Positions 9,601-18,802 of a stretch of DNA of 50,834 nucleotides are shown here, piece by piece. The DNA lies in NCBI RefSeq assembly GCF_002095575.1, contig NZ_MLJJ01000028.1, positions 1-50,834 on the forward strand, read 5' to 3'. Source of the DNA: Pantoea septica. Its GTDB lineage: Bacteria > Pseudomonadota > Gammaproteobacteria > Enterobacterales > Enterobacteriaceae. The notes under the pieces were generated by a model that did not search any database, was not told where the DNA came from, and saw nothing but the letters and a program-made list of their open reading frames with translations. Each line of letters starts with the position of its first letter. Position 1 is the first letter of the stretch. Made by a program: the position numbers and the translations under genes.

Positions 9601-9734
9601 AGCGTCCACTCCCCCCTGCCCGAAATCCGCAAAAATTACGGGCAGAGGCTGTACAACGTTTACACTTCAACCCACCAGGGCGTATTATTCCCTGCAAAGA
9701 CCTTCACGAACAATAACACAAGGAATGTGTCACG

Positions 9735-10582
9735 ATGGCCGCACTACAGTTTCCCTGTACCATATTTACTACCCAAAATCGTATGGACGACTACAGCGCT
9801 AAAGATATGCGCTGTGGAGATTTATCAGAATCACAGTTAAAAACGCATTTTCATTTGCTGGATGTCTCTACCAGGACCAACCCTTATACCCTGACGAAAA
9901 TTACGCCATTCACTCAGCCACAGTCAATGTTTCATGGCTCCCGTGGAGAAGGGGAAAAGATTTCGCGCCAGCAGTGCGCCAGTATCTTGTTTGATGAATT
10001 CCGCGATTTATCGCGCCTGTTCTCGATTTATGGGCCATACCGCCATCTGATCGAACAGATGATTACGCATATGCAAAATGGCAACGGTTCACCCTTTCGC
10101 AGTATGTACCTCGATTCAGCACTTAAAGATCATATTCTTAATGACAGAACCGAGAATAGTACGTTGTCAAAAATAAAAAATGCTTTGATCGAGAATATTG
10201 ACTGGGCAAATAAACATTACCCGAAAAAAATAAAGATGAATTGCGAAAAGCTATTCTCAGTGGAAAACTCCCTAAGTTTGACAGATTCCAGGATAACTTT
10301 AACGGTATGGGTATCACCATTCATGATACCTGGGCAACACATATTACGTTAAAGTCCTTACAGATTAATAATGACCGCTACCAGGCAGTGGTGCATTACA
10401 AAGTTCAGGATCACTTTGGCCTTGATGTTGACGATATCTCAAAGTTTAAGTTTAACCAGTTCCGATTTTTCCGTATCTGGTTTATACTCCAGCGTTACAA
10501 TCAGTTTGGTTTCAGACCATTTATGGCCAATATGGAAACCAATGTAGAGATTACCGGGGGTCGTAATGAAAGCAAAAACTAA
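9735..10582 (+). pseudogene. DUF3289 family gene, copy 2, frameshifted
   Basis: Residues 1-165 follow copy 1 closely. The frame then shifts at a run of seven A (10224-10230); one more A would give PKKNKDELRKAI, as in copy 3, and restore a full 282-aa protein. The downstream part (from about 10231) continues intact to 10582 with HDTWATHITLKSL and HYKVQDHFGLD. It overlaps the DUF943 start by 17 nt, as in copy 1. It may be a real pseudogene, a slippage-dependent gene or a homopolymer sequencing error. Confidence 0.8.
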
Positions 10583-11042
10583 GAAAATTATTTCTTTTAT
10601 CACTCTGGCTGGCTGCGTATTGGCTGGTTATTGGCTTTGGCTATCACTACGTCCGGTGGAGATTGTCGCCGTTCATGACAATGGTAATCATAGCTATGTT
10701 TTAGTCAGGAATTTCCCGCCAACAGATAAAGGAAAAATTAAGTGGTGGCTTGAAAATAAATCTTTCCTGAAAGAGAAATATAATATCCCTAAACCATCAT
10801 CCTCTGGTTCTTTTACTATTATTTTCTGGCTATTTGGTGAGGGATATAAAGAAACTGATGGTTATGACAGACTATGTTTTGATGATATGCCGCCACCACT
10901 AAAGTGTATTGATAAAGATGCTGTTTTCTCTGTCAGCAATAGCAAGAACTTGGGTGTAATATTCACAACATATGATGGAAAATATCAGCTACAAAAAAAC
11001 GGCGATATAGTTAAGTTCACAGATGAATTCGAGTTTAAATAA
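10566..11042 (+). CDS. DUF943 family membrane-anchored protein, copy 2
   Basis: A 158-aa DUF943 protein with a Lys-rich N-terminus (MKAKTKKI) and a membrane segment at about residues 9-26. The conserved LRPVEIVAVHD, FPPTDKGKIKWWLENK, FGEGYKETDGYDRLCFDDMP and CIDKDAVFSV motifs follow. The ATG lies inside the end of the frameshifted DUF3289 copy 2 with GGGGGTCGTA upstream. It is intact although its partner gene reads as broken. Confidence 0.85.
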   Translation: MKAKTKKIISFITLAGCVLAGYWLWLSLRPVEIVAVHDNGNHSYVLVRNFPPTDKGKIKWWLENKSFLKEKYNIPKPSSSGSFTIIFWLFGEGYKETDGYDRLCFDDMPPPLKCIDKDAVFSVSNSKNLGVIFTTYDGKYQLQKNGDIVKFTDEFEFK

Positions 11043-11062
11043 CACCCCCACCCAGAACAACT

Positions 11063-11544
11063 AAAGTGCAGAGCATAGGCTAATGACATTATCGAACGCC
11101 ATAAAAGCGAAGGACGCAGCGAACAAACAAAAACCGCTTTATCCCGGCTCGTGGACGATAAATATCGCGCATTTATAGCCTCGTACCCAAAGGAAACACC
11201 TGAATTCCAGAAGCTACACCCACCAGGGAGAAGTATTTTACCCATTGGCGCAGAGTTAGCGCCAAACGGTCCGATCCACAATTGAGTTACGCCAGCGCCA
11301 CCAGCGCAGGATATGACGCATGTCGATCAGGTGCAGTTACAGGCAGCGGCAAGCAATCCTATTACCCGTCATGACCAGCAACGCTATCAGCAATTCATCC
11401 CGACAGGTTTCACAGCGTACAGACGTGCGGATCGACAATATCGAGATTCAGAGGCAGGCCACCGATACAAAAGATATAGCGCAAGAGATCCCCGGAAGCC
11501 TGAAAGATGCCACATGGCATTTTGATGATGGATTACTAGCGTAA
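11063..11544 (+). pseudogene. Remnant of phage-type protein C-terminus, copy 3
   Basis: Homologous to 9112-9600, with a stop (TAA at 11078) replacing the Ala-Asn of copy 2 and a frameshift near 11365. The end (TDVRIDNIEIQRQATDTKDIAQEI to WHFDDGLLA) remains readable. It separates DUF943 copy 2 from a DUF943 fragment. Confidence 0.5.
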
Positions 11545-11592
11545 AGCGTCCACTCCCCCCTGTCCGGAATCCGCAAAAAATTACGGGCATGT

Positions 11593-11826
11593 GAGTCAGA
11601 TGGATCTTTTACTGTCATTTTTTGGGATTTCGGAGATGGCTACAAAGAAACTGATGGATACGACAGGCTTTATTTTAAAGATATGAAACCTCAAAAAAAC
11701 TGTATTGATAAAAACTCTCTCATGTCTGTTAAAAATGGTAAAAATACCGGTATGACTTTTTGGGCCGATAACGGAATATATCGAGTAAAAAAAAGTGGTG
11801 AGATGGTAAAAACCAGATATAAATAA
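11593..11826 (+). pseudogene. DUF943 fragment (C-terminal half only), copy 3
   Basis: The frame reads ESDGSFTVIFWDFGDGYKE, then TDGYDRLYFKDMKPQKNCID and ends GEMVKTRYK-stop, so it is the last ~77 residues of a DUF943 protein. Its 5' part and the whole DUF3289 partner are missing. Sequence just upstream (to about 11589, ending TTACGGGCA) is the intergenic stretch normally found before DUF3289, so this looks like a deletion joint. There is no membrane anchor. Confidence 0.8.
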
Positions 11827-12580
11827 TTGCCCCCCTCGCGTAGAGACAATAATAAAATCATCACCGTTCCACGGCTTGCCCGACCTGGCGGAAGTAGCAA
11901 AGTGCAAAAGAAGCTATCCCTATAGGGATAAAAGCGGCAACGCCTTACCGCCTGCTTCAACACCTTTCAGTAAAATTACCCCCCTAAGATTTTGACTTGA
12001 CGCTACCCGCTTCCAGGCGGACTCGCGCATACGCGTGTTTTGCCATGCCAAAAATGTTGAGAATTGGTGAGGTGCAAGGAGCACGTAGCAAAATGTACAA
12101 TCTGTGCAATACCGGGGAAGGAGAGTTTCTATCTTGCCAATTTTCGGACGGCATCCGATTACGATGTGCAAAAACACGTAGCAAAACGTAGCCCCCGAAC
12201 TTTTCCAGTACGATCCCACATAGCGCAAAATGCATTTTTACCCGACGAACGGCAAAGTATGGACAGGACAGCACTGCCCACCCTTTGTCCATGCTGTTGC
12301 CCACGTATGAACGCGCATGAAAAACGGTTATCCATATGTATAATATGATAGTTTTTTATTTTTAATATTATATATGGACAGTGGACAGGCTGGACACGTA
12401 AAAGCATAACAGCGGTATGTATTACTCTTAGCAAAGAGTAAATTAGCCCCTCCCCTGTAATGTGCAATTTTCCACCAAAACATTTTGGTAGTGCGTTTGG
12501 TAGTTAAATCCTGAAATCCTGAATTAATTTTTCTTTTAAATCAAGAAACTATAAGATAAACCCATCTCCTGTCAGCCCAC
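11827..12580. other. Right end of first island interval, no convincing gene
   Basis: Begins with the CCCCTCGCGTAG tail also found after DUF943 copies 1 and 4. It includes the 337-bp direct repeat (11931-12266) and then AT-rich DNA with TGGACAGTGGACAGGCTGGACA near 12374-12395. Short frames exist on both strands but lack good starts and Shine-Dalgarno sequences. Confidence 0.5.
11931..12266. repeat. 337-bp island-end repeat, copy 1
   Basis: Near-identical to 28400-28737, from AAAGCGGCAACGCCTTACCG to GTATGGACAG, with scattered substitutions and 1-nt indels. It contains two copies of a CACGTAGCAAAA element. In both places it lies shortly before an att-like ssrA repeat. Confidence 0.85.
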
Positions 12581-12587
12581 AAAAACT

Positions 12588-12667
12588 CTCCATCGGTGAT
12601 TACCAGAGTCATCCGATGAAGTCCTGAGAGCCCGCACGGCGCAAGCCCTGCGGGCTTTTTTGTGCCT
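12588..12667 (+). repeat. Island boundary repeat 2 (att-like)
   Basis: Matches 78 of 80 positions of the sequence after ssrA, including the terminator hairpin. Upstream, TGTCAGCCCACAAAAA replaces the tmRNA 3' end. The stop codon of the leftward amidase gene (12666-12668) uses the last two bases of the repeat. Confidence 0.85.
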
Positions 12668-13985
12668 ATACCACGATACCTTCCCTGACAAAAGCCCCCT
12701 CGCAGGCCCTTGCCAGCGTCATCAACGCTGCCTCGTCCTCATTCACTGACAAAATCTCCATTCCCACCGGCAGGCCATTAAGGCTCATGCCACATGGCAG
12801 CGTTATCGCAGGCAGGCCACTGATGGCGGCAAGTTCCGGCGCACAGCCGGGCGGCATCTTCGCCAGGCTTTCGGGTAAACGTTGTACAGTGGGATACAAA
12901 AATCCGTCGATGCATTGTTCCTCTGCCACCCGGCACAAATTCTGCCGCAACAGGCGCTGGAAGTGCCGCCCCGCCAGCCAGTGCGGATTTTTCAGGGTGT
13001 TGTATCTCATCATTTGCCTGAGAAACGACGCGAACTCCGGCAGGAAGGCTCCGGACGCCACGATGTCCGCCAGCCCAGATGGCGCGCCCGGCTTCTTTTG
13101 AAGCCAGCCGTTAATCGCCACATGAAATTCATACAGGCTTAGGCAGGTCGCCTCTCTGACTTCATTCAGAAATGGTAAAGATAACTCTACCAGCGTCGAC
13201 CCAGCCCGGCATAGCGTATGCAGCGCCCTCTGCCACACGGCTAATTGCGCTTCATCCTCACCCTGTAATGCAGTAATCACCCCAAAGCGAATGCCTTTCA
13301 AAGAACGCTCGGGAAGATGAACCAGGGGAAGATCGTGGATTATGGCATGCAGCAAGGCGGCATCTTCAACGCTATGAACCATTGGCCCAACGGTATCTTT
13401 GCTGAGCGAGAGCGGCGCAACGCCGTCCAGCTGTGAGCGTCGAAAGGCGGGCCGTAGCCCCACCAGCCCGGTATAGCTACAGGGAATACGGATTGAACCG
13501 CCTGTATCCGTGCCTATCGCGCCGTCGGCTATTCCGGCTGCAACCGCAGCGGCGCAGCCTCCGCTGGAGCCTCCGGCGGTAACCGACGGGCAAAGTGGGT
13601 TAGCCACATCCCCGCCTAGTGAACTTCGCGAGCGCACATCGAATGCAAACTCGGACATATTAGCTCGGGCAAGAACAATCACTCCAGCCCTGCGCAGTCG
13701 CTGTACGACCCGCGCATCCGATGTCGCCTTTAAGGAGGCCAGCGCGCGACAACCAAGGGTAACGGGCATCGGCACGCAGGCAATATTATCTTTGATAATC
13801 AACGGGACGCCATGCAAAGGACCGATAAGTTCACCGCGTCGACGCTGCTTCTGATACTCCTCAGCCAGGGTCATCGCCTCGGGGTTAACTCCGAGGATCG
13901 CGTTGAGCGCACGGTGATGCTGCATGACGTCAAGACGGCGGGCGATTTCCTCCGGGCAGTCGTCTGGCGGTATCAGGCGTTTCAT
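12666..13985 (-). CDS. Amidase signature family hydrolase
   Basis: A 439-aa amidase-signature enzyme that hydrolyses an amide to an acid and ammonia. The Ser-cisSer-Lys triad is visible: Lys65 in IIKDNI, Ser140 in GGSSGG and Ser164 in DTGGSIR. The ATG at 13985 has a GAGGGA Shine-Dalgarno; a further upstream in-frame ATG (14033) would overlap the HisD-like stop region and lacks one. It is last in the leftward operon. Its stop codon falls at the edge of the island boundary repeat, so the original C-terminus may have been trimmed at that junction. Substrate unknown. Confidence 0.9.
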   Translation of the reverse strand: MKRLIPPDDCPEEIARRLDVMQHHRALNAILGVNPEAMTLAEEYQKQRRRGELIGPLHGVPLIIKDNIACVPMPVTLGCRALASLKATSDARVVQRLRRAGVIVLARANMSEFAFDVRSRSSLGGDVANPLCPSVTAGGSSGGCAAAVAAGIADGAIGTDTGGSIRIPCSYTGLVGLRPAFRRSQLDGVAPLSLSKDTVGPMVHSVEDAALLHAIIHDLPLVHLPERSLKGIRFGVITALQGEDEAQLAVWQRALHTLCRAGSTLVELSLPFLNEVREATCLSLYEFHVAINGWLQKKPGAPSGLADIVASGAFLPEFASFLRQMMRYNTLKNPHWLAGRHFQRLLRQNLCRVAEEQCIDGFLYPTVQRLPESLAKMPPGCAPELAAISGLPAITLPCGMSLNGLPVGMEILSVNEDEAALMTLARACEGAFVREGIVV

Positions 13986-14038
13986 AGTCTCAGATCCCTC
14001 ATACTGAACACCGGGCAGGAGGCTGCCCGGCATAAAAT

Positions 14039-15334
14039 TTAATCCCGCATACCTGTGACAATCGCGTCAATCTCCTGCGGGCGCAGACGAATTTCCGCCG
14101 CCCGTCGGTGCCCCTGCATCCCTTCGGTGCGGCTCTGGCGGATCGCCGGTTCTGCAATCGCCGGGATGCCCTGCTCATCTATCCACTGATGGGTACAGAT
14201 TTTGATGTACGCCCCCACCCAAAGACCGCCGGTATAGCGGGCTGCCGCCATAGTCGGCAGCGTATGGTTGGTGCCGCAGCACTTGTCGGAAAACACCACG
14301 CTGGCATTCTGGCCAATAAACAGCGAGCCATAGTTGCGGATCTTCGCCGCCGTGGCGTGCGGATCGCGGGTATGTACCTGCAGGTGTTCGGTCGCCATAT
14401 AGTCAGCAAAAGCAATTAGCTGATCCTCATCTTCACAGAGCACGATCTCGCCCTGTCGACGCCACGCCTCGCCCGCCGTAGCCGCCGTTGGCAGGCTGGC
14501 TAACTGACGTTCAACTTCTGCCAGGGTACGCTCGGCGATATCCCGACTGGTCGTCGCCAGGCCGACGCGCGTGTGCACGTCATGTTCTGCCTGAGCCAGC
14601 ATATCGGCGGCCAGAATACGCGGATCGGCGCTGTCGTCGGCGAGGGTGAAAATCTCGCTTGGGCCAGCGAGGGCATCAATACCGACTTTACCAAACGCCT
14701 GACGTTTCGCTTCATTAACGAAGGCATTGCCCGGCCCGACGATTTTATCCACCGAGGGAATGCTTTCTGTTGCCCAGGCCATGGCCGCGATGGCCTGCGC
14801 GCCACCCACTTTAAAAATGCGATGCGCCCCCGCCAGATGGCAAACCGCAATCATCGACGGATGTGCCCCCGGGGGCAGGCAGGCAATAATCTGTTCGCAG
14901 CCAGCAACGGTCGCCGGAACGATCGACATCACCGGCGCGGAGAGGATTGGATAACGCCCACCCGGCACGTAGCAACCCACCGTCTGCACCGGGATAATCC
15001 GGTGCCCCAGATGCACGCCAGGCAGCGTCTCGACCTCTAGCGGCTGCAGGGTAGCCAGCTGCGCCTGTGCAAAGCGACGCACCTGATTAATGGCGAACTC
15101 GCTGTCGCGACGCGTCTGGGCATCCATCCCCTTCACCGCTTCGGCGATCTCCTGTTCGCTTACTTCAAACTGCGCCGGCACGACCTTATCAAACTGCTGC
15201 GAATACGCTCTGAGGGCCGCATCGCCTTCGCTTTTCACGCGTTCGATAATGGCGCTGACCTTCTCCGTTAGGGAACGATCGGCCTCTGCGTCCTGCCCCT
15301 GTGGGCGCTTAATCCAAATCACCTGTTCGAACAT
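14039..15334 (-). CDS. HisD-like NAD-dependent alcohol dehydrogenase 1
   Basis: A 431-aa member of the histidinol dehydrogenase superfamily, closer in look to catabolic relatives such as sulfopropanediol 3-dehydrogenase (HpsN) than to biosynthetic HisD. Such enzymes oxidise an alcohol to a carboxylate with two NAD+ and a Zn2+. Metal ligands by HisD comparison are Gln and His in LAQAEHD, Asp in FSDKCCGTNH and His in GMQGHRRAAE; the catalytic Glu-His in MATEHLQ is also present. Its TAA directly abuts the ATG region, 0 nt from the preceding NTF2-like gene. The context is catabolic, with no his genes nearby. Confidence 0.9.
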   Translation of the reverse strand: MFEQVIWIKRPQGQDAEADRSLTEKVSAIIERVKSEGDAALRAYSQQFDKVVPAQFEVSEQEIAEAVKGMDAQTRRDSEFAINQVRRFAQAQLATLQPLEVETLPGVHLGHRIIPVQTVGCYVPGGRYPILSAPVMSIVPATVAGCEQIIACLPPGAHPSMIAVCHLAGAHRIFKVGGAQAIAAMAWATESIPSVDKIVGPGNAFVNEAKRQAFGKVGIDALAGPSEIFTLADDSADPRILAADMLAQAEHDVHTRVGLATTSRDIAERTLAEVERQLASLPTAATAGEAWRRQGEIVLCEDEDQLIAFADYMATEHLQVHTRDPHATAAKIRNYGSLFIGQNASVVFSDKCCGTNHTLPTMAAARYTGGLWVGAYIKICTHQWIDEQGIPAIAEPAIRQSRTEGMQGHRRAAEIRLRPQEIDAIVTGMRD

Positions 15335-16477
15335 TTACGCGTCCTCCATCTGGCCGAGCTTAATTTGTGCCAGCAGCGCAAGATGGTCGTAAACCACCCA
15401 CTCATCGACAATTTTTCCGTTAAGGATGTGGTAGTGCGACATGCCCATCACGAACAGCCGCTCCCCAGTTGGTTTACCCAGCTCGCCATAGCCCAGGTGA
15501 TGCCCTTCGATAATCCAGCGAACCGCCACCTTAATGCCGCCTTCGTCACACGGGGTGGAACAGATATGCTGTGGCAGCCACGCGCCGTCGGGGATCATCC
15601 CCACCAGCGCCAGCGTCTGATGCGTTACCGCTGCGGTGCCGTACAGCTCTTTCATCAGCGGGCCGTGCCACTGGACGTTCGGCGCATACACTTCTTTGAT
15701 TTTGCCGAACATCCGGCGGTTGTAGATCTCGTGTAGCCAGCGCAGGCACTGCTCTTCCGTATCGGTGTGAGCAATAGAAACATCACACTCCATCTCCGGC
15801 GGATATTGCCCCAGCATGCGGCCGTTTTCGCCGATATCCATGACGCGGAAGCCTTTATCAAACTGCTCTTTTGCCATATTAAACGCGATTTGATCGGTGT
15901 TCAGGCCGAGCTGTTTCATCAGCGACATGTTGTCGCTCACGACCCACTCCCGGTAAATTTTATTCTCGTGGATCATGCAATCCGCCACGGTGCGGGTTAC
16001 GAAGGTACGGTTTGTCGGCTTGCCTAAATGGCTGTGCTGGGTATGCCGCCCGCTGCCCGTTACCAGGTGAGAGGTATAAAAACCATCCACATCATTCCCG
16101 TTCCAGATGACCTGGGTTGCCATTCCGCGACGCTCTGGGAAGGCAATTAAGCGCTGCAGCGTATCCTGGACCACCTGCTCGCGGTTATATAATGTTCCCA
16201 GCGCGTTATACAGCACACAGTTATGGGTATAATGGGAATAAATTAAGCCGACGTCACGCTCGTCCCATATTTTATGAGTACAGCGAACGATATAATCGAC
16301 AATATCGGTATAGCAATCATCAAAGCCTCTTAATGATTGCACGCGCGGACGTTTCTCCGGTACCAGATCGACAAAATCACGGCGCTCAATCTGTAATACG
16401 GGCTCATCCTTCAGCGGTTTTACGCTGCCTTTTTCGGGTACGGCTGGTGCTTTATTTGTTGCTTCTGTAGAAGACAT
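15335..16477 (-). CDS. Tandem SnoaL/NTF2-like domain protein 1
   Basis: A 380-aa protein with two NTF2-like (SnoaL, polyketide-cyclase type) alpha+beta cone domains, at about residues 60-200 and 240-375. Each has the typical WVV(S/Y)D and 'G.R..G.PT' strand patterns (HLGKPTNRTFV; GELGKPTGERLFV). The N-terminal ~35 residues are charged and probably flexible. Such domains serve as cyclases, isomerases, dehydratases or binding proteins, so the reaction cannot be assigned. The ATG has a GGAG Shine-Dalgarno. It is a paralogue of the next gene upstream. Confidence 0.85.
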   Translation of the reverse strand: MSSTEATNKAPAVPEKGSVKPLKDEPVLQIERRDFVDLVPEKRPRVQSLRGFDDCYTDIVDYIVRCTHKIWDERDVGLIYSHYTHNCVLYNALGTLYNREQVVQDTLQRLIAFPERRGMATQVIWNGNDVDGFYTSHLVTGSGRHTQHSHLGKPTNRTFVTRTVADCMIHENKIYREWVVSDNMSLMKQLGLNTDQIAFNMAKEQFDKGFRVMDIGENGRMLGQYPPEMECDVSIAHTDTEEQCLRWLHEIYNRRMFGKIKEVYAPNVQWHGPLMKELYGTAAVTHQTLALVGMIPDGAWLPQHICSTPCDEGGIKVAVRWIIEGHHLGYGELGKPTGERLFVMGMSHYHILNGKIVDEWVVYDHLALLAQIKLGQMEDA

Positions 16478-16587
16478 ATAAACTCCACTCCTGCTCTATT
16501 TTCAGACAATAAGAACCCGCACCCGTAAGTGAGGGTGAATTTAATGCGAATATTATTTGAAGCCAGCATTAAGGGGCTGTCGCCCCG

Positions 16588-17559
16588 TTAATTAAATATT
16601 TGCGACCAAATCGCTAATTCATCTATTCCCAGATATTCACGAAAAATTAAACCGTCACGTAATTCAAGCTGGCTGATACCGGTGATAGAAACGGGTTTAC
16701 GCGTTGGCGCGCCAAACTTGCCGTAGCCGTCATGCCAGGTTAACAACGACCACCGCAGGGATAGTCGAATCGGCTCATTGGGATCCTTACGCACAATCAG
16801 ATGATGAAGCTGCGTTTCGCTGTCGGCAAAGGAGGCGCGGTAGCCGGAAAGCTGTGCGCCGATTTCCTGTTCACCGGTACAGAGGCAGTGACCCGGCGCG
16901 AAAAGTGTCGCCGCCGGATGATATAAACCGGGCACTACGCCGTAGTTACCGCCCGCCCACATCATCAGGTAGCGCTCAACAACACCGGCCAACGCCCCCT
17001 CCACGTCATCACCTTCAGGCCCGCCCGCCCAGCAGGCATCCAGCATCTCGGCAGAAACAGACTCCAGACCAAGCTGCTGGCGCATCGTCGCCAGGTTAAA
17101 GGCAAAGTCACGGATATCCAGCCCCAGCTGCGCCACAATGGCGGCGCGGTCCTGCAGCAGCCACTCCTGGCGCACGGCTCCGTCGACGCAGATACGGTCT
17201 GCCCATGTGCGTACCCAGACGTTTTTCCCGGTCGGCGGCCCGAAAAAGCCCTCTCCCTGATGCTGAATGCGGGCAACGGTACGCTGCGCCGCATAGTATT
17301 CGTCTCCCGAATTCTTGCTACACAGAATATCCTCCGTCAGCACTGAACGCTGCGGGAAGCTGTGCATGGCCTCGAGCGTGAGGCGCATAAACTGGGAAAG
17401 TTCATGCAGCTGTTTCTCCGGGGTAATGAAAACAACCGGCGTGGCGTAAAAATCGGCCAGCTGACCAATATCTTTCTGCTCCCACACCACGTGCGTCAGC
17501 GTCAAAATGAATTGCTGAATGGAGTCGAACTGAGGGCTGAAGCCCCGCAATCGGGTCAT
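16588..17559 (-). CDS. Tandem SnoaL/NTF2-like domain protein 2
   Basis: A 323-aa paralogue of the following gene, without its N-terminal extension. Domain 1 spans about residues 10-150 (VWEQKDIGQLADFYATPVVF, FFGPPTGKNVWVRTWAD) and domain 2 about 180-320 (GKFGAPTRKPVSITGISQ). The ATG overlaps the lacI-type stop in an ATGA, so it is translationally coupled to the regulator. Function unknown; the two proteins could act as a pair or on successive intermediates. Confidence 0.85.
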   Translation of the reverse strand: MTRLRGFSPQFDSIQQFILTLTHVVWEQKDIGQLADFYATPVVFITPEKQLHELSQFMRLTLEAMHSFPQRSVLTEDILCSKNSGDEYYAAQRTVARIQHQGEGFFGPPTGKNVWVRTWADRICVDGAVRQEWLLQDRAAIVAQLGLDIRDFAFNLATMRQQLGLESVSAEMLDACWAGGPEGDDVEGALAGVVERYLMMWAGGNYGVVPGLYHPAATLFAPGHCLCTGEQEIGAQLSGYRASFADSETQLHHLIVRKDPNEPIRLSLRWSLLTWHDGYGKFGAPTRKPVSITGISQLELRDGLIFREYLGIDELAIWSQIFN

Positions 17560-18623
17560 TTGAGCTCCTTAGACTGAAATAGCGATAGGCCATTGTCGAT
17601 AACGCCACTACGTGGGCGGCGAGCTGAGTGGCGTATAACCAGCGTGCCGGGTATCGTAATCTGTTCAGGCTCAATGGTTCCGCTTTCAATTTGCTTCATG
17701 AGCAGCTCAACCGTGGCATCTACCATCGCCCCCACCGGCTGCGATGCGGACGTCAACGCGTAAGAAGGCCAGCCCGAAGCGCCGATATCATCGTAGCCGA
17801 CAACGGAGAGCTCCTCAGGAATGCGCAAACCAAACTCATAGCGCGCCACGTCCATCACCGTCACGGCCATATGATCGTTGACAACGAAGACGGCATCCGG
17901 CGCTGGCGACGCTGAAAACAGGGCATAGGCCGCGCGGGTCGTTTGCTGAGCATCATAATTGCCGTATACCACCTGCACTTCGTTGATGCCGTGTTCTTCC
18001 AGCGTGGAGATAAACCCGCGTTGGCGGGCAATATTGACCGGGGAATCGGCCACGCCGCCCACGTAGGCAAAACGCTTATGCTCCCCCGCCAGCAAAAATT
18101 CAGCTATCTGACGTGCCGCCGCTTCGTTGTTACTGTTGACGCTGGAGGCTATTCCGCTCTCCTCGCTGCGGTTAAAGAGCACCACCGGGATCCCGGCTGC
18201 AAGGCACTCTTCGGACAACTCCAGCGACAACGTGACGGATGCCAGCACAATGCCGTCAACCCGGTACTGCATGATCTGGTCAAAAATACGGTCGACGTTG
18301 CCTTCGCGATCGCCGACAAACAGCAGTAGGTGATAGTTCAGCGTATCCAGTTTCTGCGCCAGCGCCTCCAGCGCCTGAGAGTAAAAGGGATTATCAAAGT
18401 AAGAAATCACCACGCCGATAATGCGCGAGCGTGCCGTGTTGAGCGATCGGGCTATCGCATTTGGGCGATAGCCCAGCTCGCGCGCCGCCTGCAGCACTTT
18501 TTCACGCGTCGTCGGTGAAATGCTGGCCCCCGGCGTGAACGTTCGCGACACCGCCGATTGCGATACTCCCGCCAGCTGCGCAACCTGTTGGGATGTGACT
18601 GCTGCAAATGTCTTACGTTTCAT
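17556..18623 (-). CDS. LacI family transcriptional regulator
   Basis: A 355-aa regulator with an N-terminal helix-turn-helix (VTSQQVAQLAGVSQSAVSRTF, about residues 9-29) and hinge helix (ELGYRPNAIARSLN). A periplasmic-binding-protein-like effector domain follows (IGVVISYFDNPFYSQALEAL). It is first in the leftward operon and overlaps the next gene by ATGA, so it likely controls its own expression. Two palindromes with the CG centre typical of LacI-family sites lie between its start and the divergent MFS gene. The effector is presumably an intermediate of the locus, by inference. Confidence 0.95.
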   Translation of the reverse strand: MKRKTFAAVTSQQVAQLAGVSQSAVSRTFTPGASISPTTREKVLQAARELGYRPNAIARSLNTARSRIIGVVISYFDNPFYSQALEALAQKLDTLNYHLLLFVGDREGNVDRIFDQIMQYRVDGIVLASVTLSLELSEECLAAGIPVVLFNRSEESGIASSVNSNNEAAARQIAEFLLAGEHKRFAYVGGVADSPVNIARQRGFISTLEEHGINEVQVVYGNYDAQQTTRAAYALFSASPAPDAVFVVNDHMAVTVMDVARYEFGLRIPEELSVVGYDDIGASGWPSYALTSASQPVGAMVDATVELLMKQIESGTIEPEQITIPGTLVIRHSARRPRSGVIDNGLSLFQSKELK

Positions 18624-18712
18624 TTACCCCTGATTCCTTATCAACGTCTTACTCACTTATGCCCTGCTCCGGACATCTCAGCCAGTGGGTGTTTTTTATA
18701 CTTACACCACTT

Positions 18713-18728
18713 TTGCATGCGTATGCAA
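18713..18728. promoter_or_regulatory. Candidate operator O1 for the LacI-type regulator
   Basis: TTGCATGCGTATGCAA is a 16-bp near-perfect palindrome (one mismatched pair) with a central CG, 90 bp upstream of the regulator start. It matches the second site at 18803 on the TTGCATACGTATGCAA consensus. Confidence 0.7.
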
Positions 18729-18802
18729 TACAAAAAATTAAAATCCTCACAACAAGATCGAGATCACTTTACAAACAAGAAACCTTTTCGTAACTTCAAT
18801 TA

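Noticed and set aside
11984..12467. Overlapping ~100-codon frames on both strands in the 337-bp repeat region
   Set aside because: Some extend beyond the repeat into unrelated DNA, none has a convincing Shine-Dalgarno, and the two repeat copies end the frames differently. Treated as a non-coding repeat, though a small gene cannot be fully excluded.
13812..14042. Plus-strand frames across the amidase/HisD-like junction
   Set aside because: Shadows of the leftward operon without start signals.
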